A DNA stretch of 37,562 nucleotides from JANLQX01 sp031423635. GTDB taxonomy: Bacteria > Actinomycetota > Acidimicrobiia > Acidimicrobiales > JANYDT01. Made by a program: the position numbers and the translations under genes. Of this stretch, positions 14,752 to 22,512 are shown in pieces; position 1 is the stretch's first letter, and the number at the start of each line of letters is the position of its first letter. The DNA lies in assembly GCA_031423635.1 (NCBI GenBank), contig JANPFX010000296.1, forward strand, positions 1 through 37,562. The letters are read 5' to 3'. Below the pieces are notes generated by a model. It worked only from the letters and a program-made list of their open reading frames with translations. It made no database searches and was not told the DNA's origin.

Positions 14752-14839
14752 GGAGAGGTGCGAGAGCGGCCGAATCGGACGGTCTCGAAAACCGTTGAAC
14801 TGCAAGGTTCCGTGGGTTCAAATCCCACCCTCTCCGCCA
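14752..14839 (+). tRNA. tRNA-Ser, anticodon CGA
   Basis: Acceptor GGAGAGG pairs with CCTCTCC, followed by discriminator G and an encoded CCA. The anticodon stem ACGGT/ACCGT holds the loop CTCGAAA, giving CGA (reads UCG). A long variable arm and a T loop GTTCAAATC are present. It shares the D-arm segment GTGCGAGAGCGGCCGAATCG with the other tRNA-Ser at 14320-14407. Confidence 0.96.
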
Positions 14840-14866
14840 ACATCGACGTCTCGTGACGCCCGCATC

Positions 14867-14900
14867 GGCCCGGACCTTCGCGGTCCGGGCCGTTTGCGTT
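14867..14900 (+). terminator. Hairpin downstream of tRNA-Ser(CGA), probable terminator
   Basis: GGCCCGGACC and GGTCCGGGCC form a perfect 10-bp stem around TTCGC, followed by GTTTGCGTT, a weak T-rich run. It begins 28 bp after the tRNA and is well placed to end the ffs/tRNA transcripts. Confidence 0.7.
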
Positions 14901-14968
14901 GGGCGGGCCGCCACGAACCCGGACGCGCACGCAGCCCCGGTTCGGGGAGAAACCGAGGCTGCGACGCT

Positions 14969-15028
14969 AGGGAGAGCGGAGCGGGTGCGGCTGGTGCGAG
15001 GGAGAGCGGAGCGGGTGCGGCTGGTGCG
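14969..15028. repeat. Tandem duplication, 2 x 30 bp
   Basis: Two identical 30-bp units, each beginning AGGGAGAGCGGAGCG and ending GGCTGGTGCG, abut the stop codon of the TetR gene at 15029. Probably a recent slippage product. No gene is seen here. Confidence 0.9.
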
Positions 15029-15673
15029 TCAGGCTCGTTCGGCGACCATTCCAGCAACCGAACGTTCGACGAACCCACCGAGGGTGTCCCAGTCGGTCCG
15101 TCCGGTGGCGGTCCAGGCGGGGATGCAGGCCGAGAGCACTCCGAGGATCGCGTGGGCGGTGATCGTGGAGTCCTCGATGCGGTACTGACCAGTTTCGACG
15201 CCGCAGGCGATCCGCGCCGCCAGCTCCGGGGTCAGAAGGTCACGCATGGTCGGATGGGACGATGAAGGGGCATTTCGCGACCCTTCCCAGGTGAGCAGGG
15301 CGCAGAACAGCCCGGGCGAGCTCGCCGCGGCGTCGATGACCACACGGGCGAGCAGCACGAGGCGGTCGATCGCTCCGTCGACAACCGCTCGTTCGGCTGC
15401 GAGTGCCGATTCCGTCACCAGGATCGCTCGGACGATGATGGCCGAGACGGTAGCGGCGATGGTGTCCTTGTCCTCGAAGTGGAGGTAGAACGTGCCCAGG
15501 CCCACGTCGGCGCGCTCGGTGATCGCGCTGATCGTCGCCCCTTCCACACCCATGAGGGCGTAGGTCTCGGCGGCGGCATCGAGGAGGCGGCGCTTCGTAT
15601 GTTGCTTCCGTCGCTCGCCGCGGCGCAGCGGGACGCCGTCAGCAGCATTCGGCAGGGCGTGATCGAGGAGCAT
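15029..15673 (-). CDS. TetR-family transcriptional regulator
   Basis: A 214-residue regulator. The N-terminal helix-turn-helix domain reads RRLLDAAAETYALMGVEGAT, then ISAITERADVGLGTFYLHFE and DKDTI, the standard TetR pattern (G-x-x-T, then VGxGTxYxHF). The C-terminal ligand domain is helical and not family-specific. ATG 15673 has AGGGG about 5 nt upstream; the frame stays open to 15907 but that part crosses the intergenic repeat and is rejected. It is divergent from a homospermidine synthase gene. A perfect inverted repeat at 15811-15834 in the shared intergenic region is the obvious operator candidate. The ligand is unknown; control of the synthase is inference. Confidence 0.92.
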   Translation of the reverse strand: MLLDHALPNAADGVPLRRGERRKQHTKRRLLDAAAETYALMGVEGATISAITERADVGLGTFYLHFEDKDTIAATVSAIIVRAILVTESALAAERAVVDGAIDRLVLLARVVIDAAASSPGLFCALLTWEGSRNAPSSSHPTMRDLLTPELAARIACGVETGQYRIEDSTITAHAILGVLSACIPAWTATGRTDWDTLGGFVERSVAGMVAERA

Positions 15674-15810
15674 GGTTCCCCTTCGTGATGGATTCAAGTT
15701 CTGTGCTGCCCCTCGGAACGAAGGCCGCAAGGACAACGGATGCATGCAGCATCGGCAGCCGATCCGGTGACCTGAACAGGTTTTCTTGCGCAGCTTGCGC
15801 CGTAGCCCGA

Positions 15811-15834
15811 CCGGTAGGTCGTTCGACCTACCGG
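15811..15834. promoter_or_regulatory. Perfect 10+4+10 inverted repeat, candidate TetR operator
   Basis: CCGGTAGGTC, four bases GTTC, then GACCTACCGG: a perfect palindrome with 10-bp arms, the size and symmetry of a TetR-family operator. It lies 138 bp from the TetR start and 277 bp from the synthase start, in the divergent intergenic region. Assignment to this regulator is inferred from position. Confidence 0.6.
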
Positions 15835-15851
15835 AGCGCCGACGCAGTTGC

Positions 15852-15917
15852 GGCTGGACACCTCCGAGCGACGTTCGGAGGTGTTCTGCCCCCATGAATG
15901 GGGGCAACCTCTCTCCC
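15852..15917 (+). repeat. Palindromic intergenic repeat, copy B
   Basis: Same element as at 4743-4808. A hairpin with arms ACACCTCCGA and TCGGAGGTGT is followed by CCCCCATGAATGGGGG and the tail CAACCTCTCTCCC. The left outer arm has diverged (GGCTGG instead of GGCAGA). It lies 18 bp from the candidate TetR operator. The palindrome supplies an ATG at 15898 that is in frame with the synthase, but the intervening 71 codons do not look coding. Confidence 0.85.
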
Positions 15918-16050
15918 AGTCAGCACGCGGTTCAGGCCTTCCGATGGGGCCACTACGATTTTCGGGCCGTCCTTGGGCCGAGTTCCGCGCCACAGACGGA
16001 TCGTTGCCCGGTCGCAACCGCGACCGGAATGCGCGTCCCCTGTTCGCCGT

Positions 16051-16079
16051 GCCGATGCCGCCCCCGTGCGCGCATCGGC
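16051..16079 (+). other. Hairpin in the leader of the homospermidine synthase gene
   Basis: GCCGATGC (16051-16058) pairs with GCATCGGC (16072-16079), 16 nt before the AAGGAG ribosome site. An upstream TACGAT (15954-15959) is a possible -10 box, giving a leader of about 145 nt. Purpose unknown. Confidence 0.35.
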
Positions 16080-16110
16080 GATCAACCTGCCCAGAAGGAG
16101 TCTCCAATTG

Positions 16111-17592
16111 ATGGAGCCCACGTTGTTGCCCCGCGTCCCGTTCACCGGCCGCATCCTCGTTCTCGGATGCGGCTCCGTCGCCCAATGCACGCTCCCGCTG
16201 CTCCTGCGACACGTCTGCTCACCCGAGCAGGTCACGGTGATGGACTTCGTCGACAACCGGGCCCGCATCGCTGAAGAGATCGCCAGGGGCGTCACCTACG
16301 TCGTCGACCGGGTCGAGCAGCACAACCTCGGAGATGTTCTCGGACCCCACCTCGGCGACGGCGACATCCTGCTGGACCTGGCGTGGAACATCGATGCCGC
16401 CGAGATCCTGCAGTGGTGCCACGACGCCGGCGTCCGCTACCTGAACACCAGTGTCGAGCTCTGGGACGCCTACACCGACGCCGAACGCCAGGACCCACGC
16501 GAGCGGAGCCTCTACGTCCGACACATGGATCTACGACGGATGATGGCCCGCTGGACAACGCCCGGACCGACGGCCGTGCTCGAACACGGAGCCAACCCGG
16601 GCCTCGTTTCCCACTTCACCAAGGACGCGCTCACGACCATCGGTCGTCGGGCGATTTCCGAGAAGAAGGTCGACGAGGCAACCGCCGAACGACTCGGCCA
16701 CGCACTCGACATCGGGCGTCACAACGACGCCGCGATGCTCCTCGGCGTCAAGGTCATCCACGTGGCCGAGCTCGACACCCAGATCACCGACAAGCCCAAG
16801 CAGCGCGGCGAGTTCGTCAACACGTGGAGCGTCGAGGGACTCTACGAAGAAGGTGTCGCACCGGCCGAACTCGGCTGGGGCACCCACGAACGGCGTATGC
16901 CCGCGGACGCCTACGTGCACCAGTACGGACCGTCGAACCAGATCACCCTCGCCCGCATGGGAATGGACACCGTCGTGCGGTCATGGACGCCGCTCGGGGA
17001 GATCCACGGCATGGTCATCCGCCACGGCGAGGCATTCACGATCAGCGACCACCTCACCGTCTGGGACGGCGACCGTCCCGTCTACCGACCCACCGTCCAC
17101 TACACCTACTGTCCGAGCGACTCCGCCATCGCATCACTCCACGAACTCCGCCAGAACCACCTGGTGATGCCCGAACGCCAGCGGATCCTCAACAACGAGA
17201 TACTCCCCGGCGGCGCTGACGCCATGGGCATCTTGCTGATGGGCCATCCGTTCACGAGCTGGTGGACCGGTTCAGTCCTCACCATCGACGAAGCCCGCAC
17301 GCTCGTGCCCGGCCAGAGCGCCACGACCGTGCAGGTCGCGGTCTCGGTCATGGCCGCCGTCGTCTGGATGATCGAGAACCCCGCGCGGGGAATCTGTGTG
17401 CCAGACGATCTGGACCACGAACGGATCCTCGAGATCTGCCGCCCCTACCTGGGCACCTACCACTCCGAGCCGAACGAGTGGACGCCTCTGCGCAACCGTG
17501 CGGAGTCTGCGCTCTTCGAGCGATTCACCCAGCCGAGGATCCGTCTCGACGACCCCGACGAGACCTGGCAGTTCACGACCTTTCTGGTCTGA
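16111..17592 (+). CDS. Homospermidine synthase-like protein (saccharopine dehydrogenase superfamily)
   Basis: A 493-residue protein whose family makes homospermidine from putrescine in an NAD-dependent reaction. The N terminus GRILVLGCGSVAQCTLPLLL is a Rossmann dinucleotide-binding fold. Next come LLDLAWNIDAAEILQWCHDA and the motif GPTAVLEHGANPGLVSHFTK, which is the homospermidine synthase version of the saccharopine dehydrogenase-like core. Length agrees with bacterial enzymes (about 470-490). ATG 16111 has AAGGAG 10 nt upstream; TTG 16108 is adjacent. Its 3' end overlaps coaA (opposite strand) by 20 bp. Probably controlled by the divergent TetR protein. A related dehydrogenase specificity cannot be excluded. 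Confidence 0.85.
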   Translation: MEPTLLPRVPFTGRILVLGCGSVAQCTLPLLLRHVCSPEQVTVMDFVDNRARIAEEIARGVTYVVDRVEQHNLGDVLGPHLGDGDILLDLAWNIDAAEILQWCHDAGVRYLNTSVELWDAYTDAERQDPRERSLYVRHMDLRRMMARWTTPGPTAVLEHGANPGLVSHFTKDALTTIGRRAISEKKVDEATAERLGHALDIGRHNDAAMLLGVKVIHVAELDTQITDKPKQRGEFVNTWSVEGLYEEGVAPAELGWGTHERRMPADAYVHQYGPSNQITLARMGMDTVVRSWTPLGEIHGMVIRHGEAFTISDHLTVWDGDRPVYRPTVHYTYCPSDSAIASLHELRQNHLVMPERQRILNNEILPGGADAMGILLMGHPFTSWWTGSVLTIDEARTLVPGQSATTVQVAVSVMAAVVWMIENPARGICVPDDLDHERILEICRPYLGTYHSEPNEWTPLRNRAESALFERFTQPRIRLDDPDETWQFTTFLV

Positions 17593-18316
17593 GCCGCCGC
17601 CGACCGCCGGCCACGCCGATGACGCCGTGGCCGGCATCGAGAGTCACCACCACGTCAGCGACGTCTTTGGTGGGCGCCACGAAGCGATGCAGGTTCGGAC
17701 CGTTGATGGCTGACCACACCGCGTGTGCCATCGACACTCGGCCGGGCGGATCGAGTTCGACGAATCGCCGGTAGAAGCTCTCGGAATCGGATTCGGCGGC
17801 CGTCACCATCGCCAGGAACCGTTCGACGAACCAACCGATGATCACGTCCTCCTCTGCGTCCAGGTAGACGGAGAGGTCATACGCCTCAACGAGACCGGGC
17901 TGCAGCGCGTTGACCCCTTCGACGATCACCACGTCACCGATGCGCACCGGCTCGCCGGGTTCGACGTCGAAGGTCCGGTGCGAATACCGGGGCACCTCCA
18001 GTGCCGTTGCGCCATCGCGTACGCGGGCGATCATGTGCAGCAGGGCTGCCTCGTCGTAGGTGTCCGGTTCGCCCTTGCGGTCGAGCGCGCCACGCTCGGC
18101 GAGGACACGGTTCGGGAACAGGAAGCCGTCGGTGCCGATCGTGGTGACGCTCCAGCCGTTGCGGGCCACCGCGAGGGCGGACACGTTCTCGGCCAACGTG
18201 GACTTGCCGACGGCCACCGATCCGCCGACACCGAGCACGAACGGTGACCGGTCGAGACCGGGCCAGACCGCCTCGATCTCGCGGGCAACCGCTTCCGCGA
18301 CCTCGCCGACACCCAT
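17573..18316 (-). CDS. coaA: Type I pantothenate kinase (CoaA), short form
   Basis: Phosphorylates pantothenate, the first committed step of coenzyme A synthesis. GVGGSVAVGKSTLAENV is the P-loop; TDGFLFPNRVLAERGALDRK matches the CoaA-specific TTDGFLxPNxxLxxRG segment. VPRYSHRTFDV and VIVEGVNALQPG follow as in the Escherichia coli enzyme, then FVERFLAMVTAAESDSESFY and INGPNL. At 247 residues it lacks about 65 N-terminal residues of the usual enzyme; the frame is closed by a stop just upstream. TAGATT ends 9 nt before the ATG (leaderless candidate). It is convergent with the synthase gene, with overlapping 3' ends. Confidence 0.9.
   Translation of the reverse strand: MGVGEVAEAVAREIEAVWPGLDRSPFVLGVGGSVAVGKSTLAENVSALAVARNGWSVTTIGTDGFLFPNRVLAERGALDRKGEPDTYDEAALLHMIARVRDGATALEVPRYSHRTFDVEPGEPVRIGDVVIVEGVNALQPGLVEAYDLSVYLDAEEDVIIGWFVERFLAMVTAAESDSESFYRRFVELDPPGRVSMAHAVWSAINGPNLHRFVAPTKDVADVVVTLDAGHGVIGVAGGRRRLRPERS
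17606..17635 (+). terminator. Hairpin after the homospermidine synthase stop, inside the coaA 3' coding end
   Basis: GCCGGCCACG and CGTGGCCGGC form a perfect 10-bp stem 13 nt after the synthase stop. It doubles as coaA coding sequence. There is no T-tract, so terminator function is inferred from position. Confidence 0.45.
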
Positions 18317-18446
18317 GGGATTCGCAATCTACCGGCTCCACCGGCGAAACACCCCGACGTTGGGCCCCGCGCCCTATTGACCCTGTTCACCGGCCTGTCG
18401 ATGCCTGGATCGGATTTCTCCCGTTCCTCTTTCCGCCAAGGCGCGA

Positions 18447-21323
18447 ATGCCGATCGCCGACACCAAGCCACAGGACTATGCGAACCGCTCCGGCTGGCAG
18501 AGCCGACCCTGGCTGGCGCGCGCCATCCGGCTGGTGGCGTTCCTGATCCCGGTCGGCGGCGCGATCCTCGTGACCACGGCACTCGGCCGCGTCTTCTACC
18601 GCGGCGCGTGGCCGACACCGATGCGTTTCGGGTGGATCGCCCTCATGTTCGTCATCGCCACGGTCGTGGCGAACCGGATCGGGCGGTGGACGGAGCGACT
18701 CCTTCCACTGTCGGCCCTGTGCCAGATGAACCTCAACTTCCCCGAGGAGGCGCCTTCGCGGGTGAGGACGGCGCTGCGGATGGGCAACACCGCGAATGGC
18801 GAACGGGTCATCGGAGAGTTCATGGCCCAGGGCCTCGCCGACGACCCGCAGCAGGCGGCGCTCCAGGTGTTGGACCTGATCGAGGCGCTCAACCGCCATG
18901 ACCGCAAGACGCGCGGCCACACCGAGAAGGTGCGGGCGCTGTCCGAGGTGATCGCCCAGGAGATGGGGCTGAGTGAGGCCGAGCGAAACCGGCTGCGATG
19001 GGCCTCGGTCCTCCACGACATCGGCAAGCTGGCGGTCCCCGCCGAAATCCTCAACAAGCCCGGCAAGCCGGACGCCGAGGAATGGGCGATCATCCAGTCG
19101 CACCCGATGGAAGGGCACGATCGGATCGGTCCGCTCCGGGCGTGGCTGGGGGAGTCGGCCCGCGTCATCGAGGAACACCATGAGCGATGGGACGGCTCCG
19201 GGTACCCGCTCGGACTCAAGGGCGAGCAGATCGCGCTGCAGGCGCGGATCGTGGCCGTGGCCGACAGCTTCGAGGTCATGACGGCGGCGCGGTCGTACAA
19301 GAAACCGATGTCCTACGAGGACGCCCGGGCGGAACTGGTGAAGTGCTCGGGAACGCACTTCGACCCAGCCGTGGTTCGAGCGTTCCTCAAGGTGGGAGCG
19401 AAGAAGACGCGAAGGTCGGCCGGATTGCTCTCCAGCGTTGTCAGCCACCTCGCTTCCGGCAACGGTCCCGTCGCGACCATTGCGCAGTCCGTGTCGGGCG
19501 GTGTGAGTGCGTCAACCGGCGTTTCCGTGGCTGCGCCGTTTGTGCGGGGCATGCAGATGGCGGCGCAATCGGCCCCGGAGAGCGGGCTCGTGTTCTTCAG
19601 CGGCGGAGCCGGGACCGTGGTGTCCTCGCCCCTGGCAGCCGCCGCGGCCACGGCAAAGACGACCGTGACCACCCTGGCCCTCGCGGTGACCACCACCCTC
19701 GCGCCATCGGCGGCACCTGACAACCTGGCATTGCGACCAATCCGGTCAGAAAACCGCGCCACTCCCGAACGCGCCAGTGAACGAACGGACCGTTCCCCGA
19801 CGTCCCAGCCCCAGGCGTTGCCCGGGGCCGGCACCCGGGTCGACACGCCGACCACGGTCGCCACCGACCTCTTCCCGACCATTCCGGTCGCATCGACTCG
19901 ACCGCTGATTCCTTCGACGTCGACCACGCTCCTCGACGGCTGGATCAGCGGAACGATCCCCGTCACGATCGCACCACCCACCACCCGGCCGGTCGCCGAG
20001 ACAACTCCCCCGTCGTCACCAGCCGCCACCACGACGACCCGGCCCGCCACGACGACCACACGGTCACCGACGACGACCACTTCGACCACTTCGACCACTT
20101 CGACCACTTCGACCACGACAACGACAACGACCACGACAACAACGACGATCGCGCCGACCACCACCGCCCCGCCGCCTGCGACCGTCCCACCCGCGCCGAC
20201 GACGACGTGGCCGGCAACCTGCCCGGGCGCCTGGCGGGCGACCTACACGTCCGGGTTGAATCAAGCGATCCGCTGCGAGACGAGCCTCAACCTCTCCCTC
20301 GCCAACGGCGAGTCGCCGATGCCCGGGATCTCGTCGTCGTTCGACGCCTCCTGGACAGCAACGGTGACCGTGGCCAGTTCTCAGACCTACAGCTTCTTCT
20401 CGACCGGCGATGACGTGGCGTCGCTGTCGATCGACGGCACGCGGGTGTTCAAACAGGGCTCGGGCTCCGACACCACCGCCGAGCTCACCGCGCTGACGGA
20501 GAAGACCCTCACGGCCGGTACGCACACGATCGACGTGACCTATCGGCCGAAGGGCGGCTCGTCACGCGCCGCGCTCGCCTTCACCCCGGCGTTTGCCACC
20601 GGACCGGCCAGCGCGCCGTTGCCGTCGCCGGGGGCGCTCTCTGCCGGCGGGACCGCCACCATCTCCTGCAACCCAGGTGAATGGCTCGTGCAGTTCTTCA
20701 ACAACACGACGGTCACCGGCACTCCCGTCTCCACGGTGTGCGACCCGACGCTCGACGAGCGTTACAGCGGCAGTGCGAAACCTCCGGGCATGAACTCGTT
20801 CACGAACTTCAGCGCGTCGTGGACCGGAGAGTTCATCTTCGCCGCCGGCGTGACCCGATTCACCACGAAGAGCGACGACTCGATGCGCATCTGGGTCGAC
20901 GGACGCCAGATCCTCGAGAAATGGGGAGCCAGCCCGACCATCGAGGTGTGGGCGACGCCGAGGCTCACGGCCGGAAGGCACACCGTCGTCGTCCACTTCA
21001 AGAACAACACCGGACAAGGCGACGCACGTTTGGACATCTCGCCGACCCCGAGCACGCCAACGACCACCACCACGACCATCCCGACAACCACCACCACGAC
21101 CATCCCAACAACAACGACCACGACCACCACCACTTCCATCGCAACACCAACAACCACCACGACCATCCCCACCACAACAACCACCACGACCACCCCCACA
21201 ACAACCACCACGACCACCCCCACAACAACCACCACGACCACCCCGACAACAACAACCACCACGACCACCCCGACAACAACAACCACCACGACCACCCCGA
21301 CAACAACAACCACCATCCCCTGA
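18447..21323 (+). CDS. Membrane HD-GYP phosphodiesterase fused to two PA14 domains with Thr-rich linkers
   Basis: A 958-residue mosaic. Residues 28-46 and 60-78 are two membrane helices. Residues about 155-320 form an HD-GYP domain: VLHDIGKLAVP (HD at 190-191), HHERWDGSGYP at 244-254, VADSFEVMTAARSYK and THFDP. All are characteristic of c-di-GMP-cleaving HD-GYP proteins. Residues 380-420 may hold a third membrane helix. Then come a Thr/Pro-rich spacer (about 500-580), two PA14-like beta domains (about 588-725 and 735-875: FSTGDDVASLSIDGTRVF and TKSDDSMRIWVDGRQILEKW) and a Thr/Pro tail to the end. PA14 domains usually bind sugars outside the cell. AAGG precedes the ATG by 7 nt. The intracellular-enzyme plus extracellular-lectin layout is unusual. 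Confidence 0.88.
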   Translation: MPIADTKPQDYANRSGWQSRPWLARAIRLVAFLIPVGGAILVTTALGRVFYRGAWPTPMRFGWIALMFVIATVVANRIGRWTERLLPLSALCQMNLNFPEEAPSRVRTALRMGNTANGERVIGEFMAQGLADDPQQAALQVLDLIEALNRHDRKTRGHTEKVRALSEVIAQEMGLSEAERNRLRWASVLHDIGKLAVPAEILNKPGKPDAEEWAIIQSHPMEGHDRIGPLRAWLGESARVIEEHHERWDGSGYPLGLKGEQIALQARIVAVADSFEVMTAARSYKKPMSYEDARAELVKCSGTHFDPAVVRAFLKVGAKKTRRSAGLLSSVVSHLASGNGPVATIAQSVSGGVSASTGVSVAAPFVRGMQMAAQSAPESGLVFFSGGAGTVVSSPLAAAAATAKTTVTTLALAVTTTLAPSAAPDNLALRPIRSENRATPERASERTDRSPTSQPQALPGAGTRVDTPTTVATDLFPTIPVASTRPLIPSTSTTLLDGWISGTIPVTIAPPTTRPVAETTPPSSPAATTTTRPATTTTRSPTTTTSTTSTTSTTSTTTTTTTTTTTTIAPTTTAPPPATVPPAPTTTWPATCPGAWRATYTSGLNQAIRCETSLNLSLANGESPMPGISSSFDASWTATVTVASSQTYSFFSTGDDVASLSIDGTRVFKQGSGSDTTAELTALTEKTLTAGTHTIDVTYRPKGGSSRAALAFTPAFATGPASAPLPSPGALSAGGTATISCNPGEWLVQFFNNTTVTGTPVSTVCDPTLDERYSGSAKPPGMNSFTNFSASWTGEFIFAAGVTRFTTKSDDSMRIWVDGRQILEKWGASPTIEVWATPRLTAGRHTVVVHFKNNTGQGDARLDISPTPSTPTTTTTTIPTTTTTTIPTTTTTTTTTSIATPTTTTTIPTTTTTTTTPTTTTTTTPTTTTTTTPTTTTTTTTPTTTTTTTTPTTTTTIP
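20084..20120 (+). repeat. In-frame 9-bp tandem repeat (Thr-Ser-Thr coding)
   Basis: The unit TTCGACCAC repeats about four times, encoding Ser-Thr-Thr runs in the first Thr-rich spacer of the HD-GYP/PA14 protein. It continues into ACGACAACG-type threonine codons. A likely slippage-prone microsatellite. Confidence 0.85.
21055..21320 (+). repeat. In-frame tandem repeats coding the Thr/Pro C-terminal tail
   Basis: Units of 24 and 27 bp built from ACAACAACCACCACGACC and CCCC encode TTTTTTTP and TTTTTTTTP runs; three 24-bp and nearly three 27-bp units are consecutive near the 3' end. Unit length varies by whole codons, so copy-number changes keep the frame. Confidence 0.9.
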
Positions 21324-21430
21324 GCCCCGATGTGCGCGTTGCGGGCTGCACCGGTCAACACATCTAGCGACGGACGAAGACTTGCCGACGTGGGCGCAGG
21401 GAATCACCCTTCGCCATCTACTGTGCACCG

Positions 21431-22291
21431 ATGGCCGCGGGCACCAGTTGGCAGGTTGACTCGCTCGGCCGCGGCACCTTCCTCTTCCGATGGCAGGAAG
21501 GCTTCTACCTGAGTGCCTTCTTTGTCGGAAGACGAGGCGTCACGGCGATCGACCCGATCAGCGACGCCGCCGCGACGGCGTATCGCGAAGCGATCCGCAG
21601 CGTCACCTCGTTGCCGGTCAATCGCGTCGTCTACTCCCACGATCATCGCGATCACATCGTCGGCGCCCGGTCTCTCGTCGGCAACGACGACGCGGAGATC
21701 TGCGCCCACGCAGAAGCCGGACGCCGAATCGCCCGACGCAACGACGCAGACGTGCTCGAGCCGAACCGCTTCATCGGTGACGGGGACGTTGTCACGGACG
21801 GCCCCGTCCAGTTGGAGGTCCGCTTCTTCGGACCGAACCACTCCGACTCGAACCTGTTGTTCCTCGCTCCCACCGACCGCGGACGGCTGCTGATCTGGGT
21901 CGACGGGGTCGAGCCGGACACCGCTCCGTACCGCAACCTCCCCGACACCGATTTCCGCGGCTATCTCGACACCCTCGACGCGGCGGTCACCCTCGACTTC
22001 GAACTGGTCGCCGGCGGTCACACCGGCCCCGGCGGACGCCACTGGGTGGCGGACTACCGCGAGTACATGCTGCGCCTGCTCGATGCGACGGCGCTCGAGT
22101 ACGGCGTCGTGGGTGGCCAGACGCCGCGTCCCGGCGAGGACGGAGTGGCCATGACCGAACGCGTCCGTGGTGACGTGACCCGGGCCGCAGCCGGGCACCT
22201 ACGCGAACGCTTCGGCCACTGGACCGGCTTTCGGGAATGGGCGCCGCAGACGGCCGACCGGATCCTCAGCTACCTGATCACCGGGAACTGA
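21431..22291 (+). CDS. MBL-fold (metallo-beta-lactamase superfamily) hydrolase
   Basis: A 286-residue metallo-hydrolase. YSHDHRDHIVGAR is the HxHxDH zinc motif, FFGPNHSDSNL gives the next His ligand, LIWVDGVEPD the bridging Asp and ELVAGGHTGPGG the final His. The fold is clear but the substrate is not: lactonase, glyoxalase or other thioester-type activities are all possible. TACTGT (21419-21424) ends 6 nt before the ATG without a ribosome site, so a leaderless transcript is likely. It stands 107 bp after the HD-GYP/PA14 gene and converges on pdxH. Confidence 0.88.
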   Translation: MAAGTSWQVDSLGRGTFLFRWQEGFYLSAFFVGRRGVTAIDPISDAAATAYREAIRSVTSLPVNRVVYSHDHRDHIVGARSLVGNDDAEICAHAEAGRRIARRNDADVLEPNRFIGDGDVVTDGPVQLEVRFFGPNHSDSNLLFLAPTDRGRLLIWVDGVEPDTAPYRNLPDTDFRGYLDTLDAAVTLDFELVAGGHTGPGGRHWVADYREYMLRLLDATALEYGVVGGQTPRPGEDGVAMTERVRGDVTRAAAGHLRERFGHWTGFREWAPQTADRILSYLITGN

Positions 22292-22317
22292 CGTCGGCTG
22301 CACGCCTTCGTCCGGCG

Positions 22318-22512
22318 TCATCGCACCGGCGGCGTCTCGACGACCAGCCACGGGAAGCATCGCGGATCGGCATCGAACACCGCCAGGACGAACTCCGTCA
22401 CCCGAGTGGATAGGAGAGAGCGGGTGTCGGCCGTCGCGGCGGTGAACGAGAACCCGACCGAACGCCTCGCTCCATTGCCAAGAGAAACGGTTCGCGAATG
22501 AGGCGGATCACC
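22318..22512 (-). other. Coding-like open frame directly after the pdxH stop, unidentified
   Basis: Sixty-four codons follow the pdxH TGA (22513-22515) in the same frame and end at TGA 22318-22320. The stretch from about 22458 to 22321 has almost only G/C third positions. It reads like a real protein: SVGFSFTAATADTRSLL, then TEFVLAVFDADPRCFPWLVV. No ATG, and no GTG or TTG before residue 38, is available; GTG 22399-22401 would give only 27 residues. It could be the 3' end of a decayed gene or a frameshifted small gene. I do not recognise it. The rest of this 221-bp gap shows nothing further. Confidence 0.3.

Noticed and set aside
15898..16110. An ATG in repeat copy B is in frame with the homospermidine synthase and would add 71 residues
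   Set aside because: The extra part is Arg/Pro/Ser-rich, unlike the family, and a good AAGGAG site precedes ATG 16111.
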